Assembly: GCF_000787855.1 (NCBI RefSeq)
Contig: NZ_BBPQ01000005.1
Span: forward strand, 108,576 to 172,575
Length of the DNA: 64,000 bases
Reading direction: 5' to 3'
From: Streptacidiphilus anmyonensis
GTDB taxonomy: Bacteria > Actinomycetota > Actinomycetes > Streptomycetales > Streptomycetaceae
The translations under genes were made by a program, and so were the position numbers. Below are positions 26,598-34,648 of the stretch, piece by piece. Positions within the stretch are counted from its first letter, which is position 1. Every line of letters starts with the position of its first letter. The notes under the pieces are model-generated. The model was not told where the DNA came from, did no database searches, and saw only the letters and a list, made by a program, of their open reading frames with translations.

Positions 26598-26624
26598 TCG
26601 CGGACCGGACGCCGACCGGCCGGA

Positions 26625-27194
26625 CTACTCGTCCCCGGCGCCCGTCAGCGCCGCCAGCATCTCCCGGTAGTGGTCGAAGTCCGGCACAGCCACGGACGCG
26701 TCCTTCGCCGCGTCGTCCCAGCGGCGCAGGCGGACCGCGTCCTGCGCGAACGGCTCGGCGGCGAACGCGGTCGCTTCGGCGGGGCTCATCGGGCCGCCCT
26801 GGACGGAGAGGGTGTGGACCGAGGCCGGGGAGAGGAGGGCGAAGTACTCCGGCTCCACGGCGCACAGGTAGCGCTTCGCCGCGACGTGGAGCCGGACGGG
26901 CTCGGTCACGGCCGGGCCGAACCACGGCGCGAGCCAGTCCGCGCCCTGGTGGCTGTGGCGGTTGTCGCGGCCGCCGGACATCAGTTCACGGCCGTGGACC
27001 GCGCCGCGGAAGTGGCCGACGTCGTGCAGCAGCGCGGCGGCGACCAGCGCCGGCGGCGCGCCCTCGGCGGCGGCGAGCGCCGCGGCCTGGAGCATGTGCT
27101 CCGCCTGGGTGACGTCCTCACCGAGGTAGTCGTCCGCGCCCTCGCCCGCGAAGAGGTCGGCGATGGCGTCCACGACCTGCCGGGAGGTCAGCAC
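26625..27194 (-). CDS. HD-domain mixed-valent di-iron oxygenase, PhnZ/TmpB-like
   Basis: This 189-residue HD protein has the PhnZ-type signature Tyr23-x-x-Glu26 (DDYLGEDVTQAEHMLQAA), the lid that covers the active site, plus metal ligands His33, His57-Asp58 (LLHDVGH), His61, His80, His103 and Asp160. The residues fall almost exactly at PhnZ numbering. PhnZ and TmpB use O2 to cleave the C-P bond of a 1-hydroxyphosphonate, releasing phosphate. The GTG start overlaps the upstream dioxygenase by seven bases, with AAGGAGG ahead of it. The pairing with the 2OG dioxygenase gives the two-step pathway. The substrate is not determinable here. Confidence 0.87.
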   Translation of the reverse strand: MLTSRQVVDAIADLFAGEGADDYLGEDVTQAEHMLQAAALAAAEGAPPALVAAALLHDVGHFRGAVHGRELMSGGRDNRHSHQGADWLAPWFGPAVTEPVRLHVAAKRYLCAVEPEYFALLSPASVHTLSVQGGPMSPAEATAFAAEPFAQDAVRLRRWDDAAKDASVAVPDFDHYREMLAALTGAGDE

Positions 27195-28300
27195 GGCTGC
27201 GCCTCCTTGCGGCGCAGCACGCCGACGGTGCTGAGCAGGCCGTCGAGGTCCGCGTAGCAGCCCTGGAGGTGGCGGGCGCCGCCCCGGGCGAAGGCGGTCC
27301 GGGCGTGCATCAGACGGGTGTTGTCGAAGACCAGGCAGTCGCCGGGACCGAGCTTGAAGGTGAGCTGACGCTCGGGGTCCAGCAGGAGGCGGGCGAAGGC
27401 GCGGTAGCCGGCGTAGAAGGCCTCCGACTGCGCGGCCGGGAGGCGGAGCGTGCCGAGCGAGCGGTTGTTGAACCGCACCTCGCGGATCCGGCCCGCCGGG
27501 TCGGTGCCGATGAGCGGGAGGTGGGCGCTGAGCTCGGTGACGTCGTCGCGGAAGACGAACGGCACCGGCGTCCCCGTCAGCGCGGCGAACGCCTGGAAGT
27601 CCGACTCGCGCAGCGCCGCCGCGGCGGCGAAGCCGTCGACCAGGCCGGAGTCGCCGCCCTCGGCGTCGTTGACCAGGCAGTGCAGCAGCTGGAGCGTCGG
27701 CACCGGGTCCCGGTACGGGTTGTCGGTGTGCGGGGTGATCGCGACGTTGGTGAAGGCGAGGTTGTTGGGCCGCTCCTCGACGCGCACCTCGAACTGCGCG
27801 CCGTAGTTGGTCTCGCGGACGAAGCCGAAGGTGCGGGCCACCTGCTGCGACTGACCGTCCCGGAGGGGGACGTCGCGCAGCAGGCAGAAGCCGAGCCGCG
27901 CGACGGCCTCCAGCATCCGCAGGCGCTCGGCGTCGTCGGCGAGGTAGGCGGACCAGGTCGTCTCCGGCAGGCCGTCGGCCAGGGACGCCGCGCTCCCCCA
28001 CAGGTCCTTGGCGTCCTCGGTGCGGGGGTCGGGCTCGGCGGCCTGCCCGAGCCACTGCGCCGTGTACCGGGAGACGTGGCCGTCGGGGGCCCAGACCACC
28101 TCCCACCCGTCCGCGCTTCCCGGGCCGTCGCTCCCTGGGCCAACGCTTCCGGCACCGTCCAGCGGAGTGAGGGTCCCGACCGCGAGCTCCTCCGGCAGAT
28201 CGGTGATCTGGTAGAGCTTCTGGCCGGTCAGCGGGTCGCGGCAGTCCGCGCAGGCGCAGTTGTCCCGCAGCCACAGGGCGGGGACGTCGGTCGGCAGCAT
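27188..28300 (-). CDS. Fe(II)/2-oxoglutarate dioxygenase, TmpA/gamma-butyrobetaine-hydroxylase type
   Basis: The 370-residue enzyme starts with a DUF971-type zinc module, LRDNCACADCRDP (Cys15, Cys17, Cys20, with His75 as the likely fourth ligand). The TauD-like core follows: His191-x-Asp193 (ITPHTDNPYRDP), distal His332 (LMHAR) and Arg343 (GARHLQGCY) for 2-oxoglutarate. This architecture is shared by BBOX1 and TmpA. With the PhnZ-like gene overlapping downstream, TmpA-like alpha-hydroxylation of a phosphonate is the best reading; a carnitine-type reaction is the alternative. GAGGG precedes ATG. A perfect inverted repeat lies 35 bases upstream. Confidence 0.85.
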   Translation of the reverse strand: MLPTDVPALWLRDNCACADCRDPLTGQKLYQITDLPEELAVGTLTPLDGAGSVGPGSDGPGSADGWEVVWAPDGHVSRYTAQWLGQAAEPDPRTEDAKDLWGSAASLADGLPETTWSAYLADDAERLRMLEAVARLGFCLLRDVPLRDGQSQQVARTFGFVRETNYGAQFEVRVEERPNNLAFTNVAITPHTDNPYRDPVPTLQLLHCLVNDAEGGDSGLVDGFAAAAALRESDFQAFAALTGTPVPFVFRDDVTELSAHLPLIGTDPAGRIREVRFNNRSLGTLRLPAAQSEAFYAGYRAFARLLLDPERQLTFKLGPGDCLVFDNTRLMHARTAFARGGARHLQGCYADLDGLLSTVGVLRRKEAQPC

Positions 28301-28334
28301 GGGCCCTCGATTCGGGTCGGATCAGTCTGGCTCA

Positions 28335-28354
28335 AAAGTTGTATAGCCAACTTT
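28335..28354. promoter_or_regulatory. Perfect inverted repeat upstream of the dioxygenase gene
   Basis: AAAGTTG (28335-28341), spacer TATAGC, CAACTTT (28348-28354): perfect 7-base arms, 34 bases before the TmpA-like start. On the minus strand a TATACA box falls in the repeat, so a repressor here would block the promoter. The form resembles GntR or similar dimer sites. Confidence 0.65.
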
Positions 28355-28456
28355 GGCCGGACCCCGCCCGCCGAGGCAAGGAAAACCCGAGTGAACGCAG
28401 AACCAACCCGGCACGAAGCCCCGGCGTCGGGTGGACGTGGCGACGCTCCCGCCCCC

Positions 28457-28519
28457 TCGCCCCTCGTCAGCCTCGCCCCTCGTCAGCCCTCCCCCCTCAG
28501 CCGTCGCCCCTCGTCAGCC
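28457..28519. repeat. 16-base tandem repeat covering the SDR stop codon
   Basis: TCGCCCCTCGTCAGCC occurs perfectly at 28457-28472, 28473-28488 and 28504-28519, with a degenerate copy between. The last copy contains the stop codon of the SDR gene, so the repeat is a duplication of that gene's 3' end. Confidence 0.85.
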
Positions 28520-29284
28520 TTGGGCCGGGCGCAGGCGCAGCCGGGCCATGCCGCCGTCGACGGCGAGAGCCGTCCCGGTGGTCGAGCCGGAGGCGGGCGA
28601 GGCGAGGTAGGCGATGGCGGCGGCGACCTCGTCGGCGCTGACGAGGCGACCGTGCGGCTGACGGGCGTTCAGCGCGGCCCGCTCGGCGGCCGGATCGTCC
28701 GCGGCGTCGAGCAGGCGACCGACCCAAGGGGTGTCGACGGTCCCGGGGTTGACGCAGTTGACACGGATGCCCTCGCGCACGTGGTCGGCGGCCATGGCGA
28801 GGGTCAGCGACAGCACCGCGCCCTTGCTGGCGGAGTAGAGCGCGCGCTGCGGCAGCCCGACGACGGCGGCGGCCGAGCAGGTGTTGACGACCGCCGCGTG
28901 CGCGGAGCGCCGCAGGTGGGGCAGCGCGGCGCGGGTGACCCGGACCAGGCCGACGACGTTGACGTCGAACACCTGGTGCCACTGCGGGTCGTCGTTGTCC
29001 TCAACGGTCCCGGCCGCGCCGACGCCGGCATTGTTGACCAGGATGTCCAAGCCGCCGAGCGCGGCCACCGCCGCCTCGACCGCCGCCCGGACGGACGCGT
29101 CGTCACGCAGGTCGGCGGGGAAGCCGCGCAGTGGCTTCTCCACCGCGTCGACGGCGAGGTCGAGCACGGCCACCTCCGCGCCCCGCTCGGCCAGCAGTCG
29201 GGCGGTGGCCAGGCCGATGCCCGACGCACCGCCGGTGACCAGGGCCCGCAGGCCCTCGAACTCGATACCGCGGAACTCACTCAT
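28514..29284 (-). CDS. Short-chain dehydrogenase/reductase
   Basis: This 256-residue classical SDR has the Rossmann motif TGGASGIG near residue 18, NNAG near 85, catalytic Ser in NTCSAAAVVG, and YSASK (Tyr-x-x-x-Lys) near 150. The PG motif after beta-6 reads NCVNPGTVDTPW. The acidic residue after beta-2 (VLDLA) suggests NAD+. AGGAG precedes ATG. It lies upstream of the phosphonate-type pair on the same strand but 213 bases away, across its own 3' repeats and the operator-like palindrome, so a separate unit is likely. The substrate is unknown. Confidence 0.9.
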   Translation of the reverse strand: MSEFRGIEFEGLRALVTGGASGIGLATARLLAERGAEVAVLDLAVDAVEKPLRGFPADLRDDASVRAAVEAAVAALGGLDILVNNAGVGAAGTVEDNDDPQWHQVFDVNVVGLVRVTRAALPHLRRSAHAAVVNTCSAAAVVGLPQRALYSASKGAVLSLTLAMAADHVREGIRVNCVNPGTVDTPWVGRLLDAADDPAAERAALNARQPHGRLVSADEVAAAIAYLASPASGSTTGTALAVDGGMARLRLRPAQG

Positions 29285-29428
29285 CCACGCACTCCTGACG
29301 AAGGATCGGCGCCCCGAGAGCCGCCGGACGGGCGGGTGCAGGCGAGGGACTCCCCACCCGCCCCCGCCCGGAAACCCGCAGCCTCCGTCAGTCGGGCCGG
29401 ATCTCCTGCTCAGGCGTGCGAGGCGGAC

Positions 29429-29782
29429 CTACGCCCGCCTGAACCCGTGGCTCCGCTCGACCTTCGCCACATGCAGCGTGTAGCTCTCGTACCACTCGTC
29501 CCGCCCACGCTGCTGCGCCGCACGGTGCTCGGCGTTCCCACGCCACTGCGCGAGGGCCTCCCCGTCACGGAAGTACCCGACGGTGATGCCCAGCCCGCCC
29601 GGGGTCTGCGCGTGGTCGATCCCCAGATACCCGGGGATGTCCTTGACCAGGTCTTCCATCCGTGCGTTGGTCTCGCGGTAGCCGCTCTGCTCCTGAGTCC
29701 GCACCGTCGTGAAGACGGCCACGTAGTAGGGGGGTTCAAATGCCTCAACGGGAGTGACAGGCGCTTCGGAGTCATTGATCAT
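29429..29782 (-). CDS. Antibiotic biosynthesis monooxygenase (ABM) domain protein
   Basis: This 117-residue ferredoxin-like fold protein has YYVAVFTTVRT, an RMEDLVKDIPGYLGIDHA segment, ITVGYFRDGEALAQWRGNAEHRAAQQRGRDEWYESYTLHVAKV, and the conserved W...H of the family. Small dimeric ABM proteins oxidise quinol-like or polyketide substrates, or bind haem. No secondary-metabolite core genes adjoin it apart from the cyclodipeptide locus 5 kb away. It is monocistronic. Confidence 0.82.
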   Translation of the reverse strand: MINDSEAPVTPVEAFEPPYYVAVFTTVRTQEQSGYRETNARMEDLVKDIPGYLGIDHAQTPGGLGITVGYFRDGEALAQWRGNAEHRAAQQRGRDEWYESYTLHVAKVERSHGFRRA

Positions 29783-29949
29783 GACGCCACCGTAGAGCCG
29801 GACGCGCCCACGGCTCCAGCCTCTTTCTCCACGGGACGCATGAGGGCGACCGCGACGGCCATGCCCACCACCTCGATGCGCCCGCCGGCTGGCGCGGGCT
29901 CGTGGAATGATCGTGCCCGAACCCGACGGGCCCGAGGGAGGAGCCGCAG

Positions 29950-30399
29950 ATGGCCGAGGAATCCGGTGTGCGCGAGCTGCGACTCGTCGTCACCGCCGAG
30001 GACTACGACGCGGCGCTGCGGTTCTACCGCGACGTGCTGGGGTTGCCCGAGCGTGGGGCGTTCTCCTCGCCCGACGGGCGGGTGACGATCCTGGAGGCCG
30101 GGCGGGCCACGCTGGAGATCGCGGATCCCGGGCACGCGGCGTTCATCGACGAGGTCGAGGTCGGCCGGCGAGTCGCCGGACACATCCGGGTGGCGTTCCA
30201 GGTCGACGACTCCCCCGCCGTGACGGCGCGCCTCGCCGCGGCGGGCGCGGAGGTGCTGGCCGAGCCGACCAGGACGCCGTGGAACTCGCTCAACTCCCGT
30301 CTGGAGGCCCCCGCCGCCCTCCAGTTGACGCTCTTCAGCGAGCTCGGCGAACCCGACGAGCCCACTCAGACCGACGAGCCCACTCAGACCGGCGAGTGA
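29950..30399 (+). CDS. VOC (glyoxalase-fold) family protein
   Basis: This 149-residue VOC protein has LRLVVTAEDYDAALRFYRDVLGLPE, then GHIRVAFQVDDSPAVTARLAAAGAEVL and a terminal LQLTLF. GGAGGAG lies before ATG. The last codons are a perfect 18-base duplication (30354-30371 and 30372-30389), giving a DEPTQTDEPTQT tail that is not part of the fold. The substrate is unknown. Confidence 0.82.
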   Translation: MAEESGVRELRLVVTAEDYDAALRFYRDVLGLPERGAFSSPDGRVTILEAGRATLEIADPGHAAFIDEVEVGRRVAGHIRVAFQVDDSPAVTARLAAAGAEVLAEPTRTPWNSLNSRLEAPAALQLTLFSELGEPDEPTQTDEPTQTGE

Positions 30400-30543
30400 G
30401 CACGGCCTGCGGCACACCCCGCTGAGCACGACCCCCCTCGTCGCGTTCCGAGATTTTCGGAAAACCTGCCGCACACCCCCAACCTGACGGCCGGCCCACC
30501 CCATCGATAGGAGTGGAACCAAGCACGGCGAACAGGGCGGACG

Positions 30544-31101
30544 ATGGGGGATGCAAGGGTGCACAGGGACGATCCGGAGCTGCGGGAGTTCCTCAGCCAT
30601 CGGCGCCACGCGCTGCTGCGGAGCGCCTACCTGATGTGCGGGGACGCGCACGCCGCCGAGGATCTCGTGCAGACGACGCTGATCAAGGTGGTCCTGGCCC
30701 GGCGCGGGCGTCGGCGGATCGAGCATCTGGACGCGTACGCGCGGCGCACCCTGGTGAACACCTTCATCGCCTCGAAACGGCGGCTGTGGCACCGGGAGCG
30801 GCCGCACGAGGAGCTGCCGGACACGCCCGCCCTGGGCGCCGACACGGATCTGGGCCTGGCGGTGCGGGCCGCCCTTCAGCGGCTCGCGCCGCGGCAGCGG
30901 GCGGTGCTGGTGCTGCGCTTCTTCGAGGACCAGAGCGTCCAGGCGACCGCCGAACTGCTGGGCGTGTCCGAAGGAACGGTGAAGAGCCAGACCGCACGCG
31001 GTCTGGAGGTGCTGCGCGCGACGCTGCGCCATGTGGTGGGCGACGCGGTGGGCGAGGTCGTGAACGAGGAACTGACGCACATGCACGGGGTCAACCGATG
31101 A
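30544..31101 (+). CDS. SigE-family ECF RNA polymerase sigma factor
   Basis: This 185-residue sigma factor has region 2 at about residues 15-80 (LLRSAYLMCGDAHAAEDLVQTTLIKV, the -10-recognising domain) and region 4 at about 105-160 (LQRLAPRQRAVLVLRFFEDQSVQATAELLGVSEGTVKSQTARGLEVLR). The length and motif choice fit the actinobacterial SigE-type group. Its stop overlaps the next gene by four bases (ATGA), the usual arrangement with an anti-sigma factor. ATG 30544 lacks a strong ribosome-binding site. Its promoter, possibly self-recognised, would lie in 30400-30540, where no clear ECF boxes stood out. Confidence 0.92.
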   Translation: MGDARVHRDDPELREFLSHRRHALLRSAYLMCGDAHAAEDLVQTTLIKVVLARRGRRRIEHLDAYARRTLVNTFIASKRRLWHRERPHEELPDTPALGADTDLGLAVRAALQRLAPRQRAVLVLRFFEDQSVQATAELLGVSEGTVKSQTARGLEVLRATLRHVVGDAVGEVVNEELTHMHGVNR

Positions 31102-31898
31102 CGGACTACACGGTGAGGGAACTCATGGACAAAGCCCTGGAAGGGCTCCGACCGCCGACCGAGGACATCACGGACGCGGTGCTGGCGCAGGCGTCACGCC
31201 GTCAGCACCGCCGCAGGGCGGGCGCGCTGGTGGCGACCAGCGCGGGCCTGGCGCTCGTCGCCGGGCTGGTGGTGATGCTGCCGCACACCGCGAACGGCGC
31301 GGTCGGCGCGGCGAACAAGCCGGGCCCAGTGAGCGCGACCACGAAGGCGGCGGCGCCGAAGCCGCTGGAGGATCCGGCGGCGGTCGTCCAGAGCCTGCTG
31401 CCGCCGGGCATCGGCACGGTCACGAAGCTCAAGGACCTGCCGCCGACGCCGATGCCGCCGGGCCGGCCGAAGGCGAAGGTCTGGCCGCAGTCGCGCTACG
31501 ACGGCACCTACGTCATCACCAAGGGCGGCCGGTCGGCGGCGCTGATCATCGAGTCGTACGACCCGAAGGCGGTTCCGGCGCAGCGCCCGTTCGGGCCGGA
31601 CACGGCGAGCGTCTGCAACGAGACCCCGGCGTCGTGGAACTGCGCGTTCACCCGACTGGCGGGCGGGGCCGGCCTGCTGGAGCAGACCGAGCCTCCGGGG
31701 ACGTACGGCGAGCACGCCGGGATCGTCAACACCGCGTCGGTCTCCTACCCGGACAAGCGGGCCTTCTACGTGATCGCCACCTCGGGCACCACCGGCCTGC
31801 GGCCGGGCGTCACCTTCGGCGGCGTGTGGGGCGAGAACCCGCCGCTGGACCGGGCGCAGCTGGCGGCGTTCGCGGAGAACCCCGTCTGGTTCGGTTGA
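31098..31898 (+). CDS. Single-pass membrane protein, probable anti-sigma partner
   Basis: The protein has 266 residues: a short cytoplasmic N-terminus (residues 1-45, including MTDYTVRELMDKALEGLRPP), one membrane helix (ALVATSAGLALVAGLVVML), and an external part with a Thr/Lys/Pro-rich stalk and a beta-rich domain with a Cys pair (VCNETPASWNCAF). The start overlaps the sigma gene's stop, and the topology suits an anti-sigma factor sensing an envelope signal. The classical zinc-binding HxxxCxxC motif is absent, so binding to the sigma factor is inferred from position alone. Confidence 0.7.
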   Translation: MTDYTVRELMDKALEGLRPPTEDITDAVLAQASRRQHRRRAGALVATSAGLALVAGLVVMLPHTANGAVGAANKPGPVSATTKAAAPKPLEDPAAVVQSLLPPGIGTVTKLKDLPPTPMPPGRPKAKVWPQSRYDGTYVITKGGRSAALIIESYDPKAVPAQRPFGPDTASVCNETPASWNCAFTRLAGGAGLLEQTEPPGTYGEHAGIVNTASVSYPDKRAFYVIATSGTTGLRPGVTFGGVWGENPPLDRAQLAAFAENPVWFG

Positions 31899-32130
31899 GC
31901 CTGCGGGCGGGCGAAGACGGTGGGGTGGGCGGCTCGGGGGCGCCCGCTCCACCGACTTGCGTGCATGCGCACACAATCCTCTACCCCCGCCCACCCCCGG
32001 GCTCTGCCCGCCGCTCTCGCCCGGAGGAGGCGCTCGCTCGCTTCGAGGACGCGCGCGGGCAGTCCCGATGACGGCTCGTCCCCGCCGACCGAACGTCGGA
32101 CTGTCAGACCCGGCGGGCAGGATGGGCGGC

Positions 32131-32592
32131 ATGGTGGAGATCAGCTTCCTGACCGAGCCCGACCGCGCCCGCTGGGAGGTGCTGGCCCGTGGCAAGGACG
32201 CCTACTTCGACGTCGAACGCGGCGCGGACAGCTACGAACGGACCTGGCGACGCGTGCTGGACGACGAGCGGATACGCGGGATCGCCGCCCGGCTCGACGG
32301 CAGGATCGTCGGCATCGCGCACTACCTCTTCCACGCCGGCGTCTGGTACTCCGACAAGTGCTATCTGGCGGACCTGTTCGTGGACGAGGAGGTCCGACGG
32401 CGGGGCGTCGCGACGGCGTTGATCGAGTGGGTGGCCCGCGACGCGGAGCAGCACGGGGCTCCGGGCCTGTACTGGAACACGCTGGAGGACGCCCCCGCCC
32501 GAGCGCTGTACGACAAGGTGGGCAGGTTCCACCAGGGGTTCGTCCTGTACACCTACCGGCGTGACGCGAACCGGACCCCCGCCCGGAGCTGA
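32131..32592 (+). CDS. GNAT-family N-acetyltransferase
   Basis: This 153-residue protein has the GNAT fold: VEISFLTEPDRARWEVL at the start, LADLFVDEEVRRRGVATALIEWVARDAEQHG carrying the acetyl-CoA-binding R/Q-x-x-G-x-A segment (RRRGVA), then LYWNTLEDAPARALYDKVG. ATG 32131 is preferred over ATG 32122 and 32068 because the fold begins here. The acceptor is unknown. An upstream Pro-rich frame (31957-32130) is unlikely to be translated. Confidence 0.82.
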   Translation: MVEISFLTEPDRARWEVLARGKDAYFDVERGADSYERTWRRVLDDERIRGIAARLDGRIVGIAHYLFHAGVWYSDKCYLADLFVDEEVRRRGVATALIEWVARDAEQHGAPGLYWNTLEDAPARALYDKVGRFHQGFVLYTYRRDANRTPARS

Positions 32593-32683
32593 GGGTCGGC
32601 GGGCCCGGGGGGGCACACCCGCCGTTGGGTGAACTGCGCCCACCGCCTCGCCGCCGAGGTCGACGAGGCGGCGGGCTCGTGTG

Positions 32684-33451
32684 TCAGCTCTCGCGCGGGG
32701 CGAAGACGCCGAAGGTGGCTCCCTGCGGGTCGCGGATGACGGCGATCCTCGGCCCGTTCTCCATCTCGACGTCCACCGGCCCGTGCATGACCTCCGCGCC
32801 GAGCTGCGTGGCCTTGGCGGCGCTCGCGTCCACGTCGGCGACCAGGAAGAACGGGTTCCAGTGCGAGGGGACCTCGGGCGGGAACATGTCGCCCATCTCC
32901 ATGATGCCGCCGAACATGCTGTCGGACAGTCCGACCATCGGGTAGTCCTGGTGCGGCCACACCTGCCAGTTGAAGAACTTCCGGTAGAACTCCACGGCGA
33001 CGCTCTTGTCGCGGGTCGACAGGTCGATCCAGCTGAGCGAGTCGGGCTCCTCGGCCACGCCGAAGCCGCTGAACTTCTTGGTCTCCCAGAGCGCGAAGGG
33101 CGCCCCGGTCGGGTCGCTGAGCAGGGCCCAGCGGCCGAGGTCGCCGACGTCCATCGGCCCCATCCACACCTGCGCGCCGGCCGCCTTGGCAGCCTCGGCC
33201 CCGGTGTCGACGTCGGGGGCCGCGAAGGAGAGCAGCCACATGACCGGCTGCTGCGGGTTCATCAGCGGGGCCACGGCTGCCGCGGGCTTCCCGCCGAGGG
33301 AGAAGGTCGTGTAGCCGCCGTACTGGGGGTCCGGGTCGGTCTCGGCGGTCCAGCCGAACAGCTGGCCGTAGAACTGCTGGGCCGCTTCCGAGTCGCGCGC
33401 GCTCAGCTGCGCCCAGCAGGGGGCGCCCGGGAGGTTTCCGATCACCTTCAA
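32684..33451 (-). CDS. Two-domain VOC (glyoxalase-fold) protein
   Basis: The 255-residue protein contains two tandem VOC modules: residues about 5-125 (PCWAQLSARDSEAAQQFYGQLFGW to VWMGPMDVGDLGRWALLSDPTGAPFALWE) and about 135-250 (WIDLSTRDKSVAVEFYRKFFNW to IAVIRDPQGATFGVFAPRE). TTG 33451 is the likely start, with AGAGGAA six bases upstream, and MKVIGNLPGAPCW fits the family N-terminus. Such tandem proteins bind hydrophobic ligands or confer resistance. The upstream leader holds the hairpin at 33498-33525. Confidence 0.85.
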   Translation of the reverse strand: MKVIGNLPGAPCWAQLSARDSEAAQQFYGQLFGWTAETDPDPQYGGYTTFSLGGKPAAAVAPLMNPQQPVMWLLSFAAPDVDTGAEAAKAAGAQVWMGPMDVGDLGRWALLSDPTGAPFALWETKKFSGFGVAEEPDSLSWIDLSTRDKSVAVEFYRKFFNWQVWPHQDYPMVGLSDSMFGGIMEMGDMFPPEVPSHWNPFFLVADVDASAAKATQLGAEVMHGPVDVEMENGPRIAVIRDPQGATFGVFAPRES

Positions 33452-33497
33452 CGCAGGTTCCTCTCGATGTCTCGAAGTCCCGATATGTCTGGCGAAG

Positions 33498-33640
33498 GGG
33501 CGGGGCTCCCATCCAATCCCCGCCCGGGAGCGGACGCCACTCGACACTCCAGGAAGTCGTAAGAGACGCGTCAACGCAGGTTGCGGCCCTGTGCCGCACC
33601 TGATCTATGCTGAAGCGGTTGTACGAAGGGTTGTACGAAG
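33498..33640. repeat. Leader hairpin and 12-base direct repeat in a gene-poor stretch
   Basis: In the 482 bases between the double VOC gene and the next gene there is a hairpin with perfect 8-base arms (33498-33505 GGGCGGGG, 33518-33525) and a 12-base loop. A perfect tandem repeat GGTTGTACGAAG follows (33617-33628, 33629-33640), just after a TATGCT box. The direct repeat looks like a pair of regulator half-sites for the plus-strand genes; the rest is Pro-codon-rich filler with no gene I can support. Confidence 0.5.
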
Positions 33641-33933
33641 AGAGCACTGCTCCGGCCTCTGAGCGCCGGCGCACTCCACGGCCGGAAGGAGGCGAGACCC
33701 GTGGACGACTCCAGTCCCAGAACGGGCCACGCTCCGCCCCGCCGCCGTCCCGCGGCCTGACGCGGCATCCGGCCCACCCGCGCGCCTTTCCGTTTTCGCC
33801 TCCCGTTCCGCCTTTCACCGTCACCCCACCGCCTGCCGCCCCCACCCGCCTGTCCGCCTTGACGCAGCTCCGAGGCTCGGCGCGGCTCGGCGCGGCGCGG
33901 TGCGGTCACGCCCGCACAAGGAGCCTCTTCGTC

Positions 33934-34260
33934 ATGATCGCGACGACCCTCAGCCCCAAGGACCTCAACGACCTGCTGCGCCGTGAGCCGTGGACGGCGC
34001 ACGGCGTCCTCGATCTCACCCTGCACGACGGCGTCGAGCGGCCCTACCTGCTCGACCCGCGCGACTTCGCGGCCACGACCGCGCCCGAGGTCGCCTACGA
34101 CGCACGGGTGCACGCCGCCTACATTCTCGCCCTCCAGGGCCACCGCCCCGTCTGGCTGGCCCACCACCTGAACCTGCCGCTGCCCGCGACGGACGCGATC
34201 TGCGGCCATGCCGAGGCGCACGGTTCCACCGGTCCGCAGAACGGCCCGGTCCGCGACTGA
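33934..34260 (+). CDS. Small HTH-like protein of unknown function
   Basis: The 108-residue protein begins MIATTLSPKDLNDLLRREPW. Residues about 65-90 (AAYILALQGHRPVWLAHHLNLPLPATDAI) read like a helix-turn-helix. It has no other recognisable domain. AAGGAG lies 11 bases before ATG. The next gene, an orphan winged-helix protein, follows after 27 bases with a nearly identical AAGGAGCCTC leader, so the two are probably co-expressed. The frame continues upstream to 33607 but reads as Arg/Pro-rich junk. Confidence 0.55.
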   Translation: MIATTLSPKDLNDLLRREPWTAHGVLDLTLHDGVERPYLLDPRDFAATTAPEVAYDARVHAAYILALQGHRPVWLAHHLNLPLPATDAICGHAEAHGSTGPQNGPVRD

Positions 34261-34287
34261 CGTCGTCCGCTCGCGAAGGAGCCTCCC

Positions 34288-34641
34288 GTGTCTGTCGACT
34301 GCGCCGGCAATTGCGTCCGCGTCCACACTCACGCCGGCCTGTCCGTCGACTCCGGCGGCCGGACGGCGGCCGTGGACGGTCGCGCCCTGCGCCTGACACG
34401 CCGTGAGTTCGACCTGCTGGCCCGCCTGGTGGGCCATCCGCGTCGCGTCTTCACACGCGGCCAACTGCTGGACGCGGTGTGGGGTCGCCAGGGCGACCTC
34501 GGAGACGTCCGTACCGTCGACGTCCACATCGCCCGCCTGCGGGCCAAGATCGGCGGCGCGCACCGGGACCGCCTGGTGACCGTCCACGGCGTGGGTTACA
34601 AGTACGAGCCGCCACGCGGCAGCCTGCGCGAGTGCGGCTGA
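34288..34641 (+). CDS. Orphan OmpR/PhoB-type winged-helix protein without receiver domain
   Basis: The 117-residue protein consists of a Trans_reg_C winged helix only (residues about 25-110): LTRREFDLLARLVGHPRRVFTRGQLLDAVWG, then RTVDVHIARLRAKIGG and LVTVHGVGYKYEPP. The recognition-helix and wing residues are intact. No response-regulator receiver precedes it, so it cannot be phosphorylated in the usual way. It could act as a constitutive DNA-binding protein or partner the small HTH-like protein upstream. The GTG start has AAGGAG seven bases before. Confidence 0.85.
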   Translation: MSVDCAGNCVRVHTHAGLSVDSGGRTAAVDGRALRLTRREFDLLARLVGHPRRVFTRGQLLDAVWGRQGDLGDVRTVDVHIARLRAKIGGAHRDRLVTVHGVGYKYEPPRGSLRECG

Positions 34642-34648
34642 CCCGGCG

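Noticed and set aside
28457-28519. Possible CRISPR-like repeat array
   Set aside because: The 16-base units are directly adjacent with no unique spacers and copy the end of the neighbouring gene; no cas genes are present.
33607-33933. Upstream extension of the HTH-like gene (MLKRLYEGLYEES)
   Set aside because: The added residues are Arg/Pro/Ser-rich and contain the direct-repeat operator-like sequence; the ATG at 33934 has an AAGGAG and starts the folded part.
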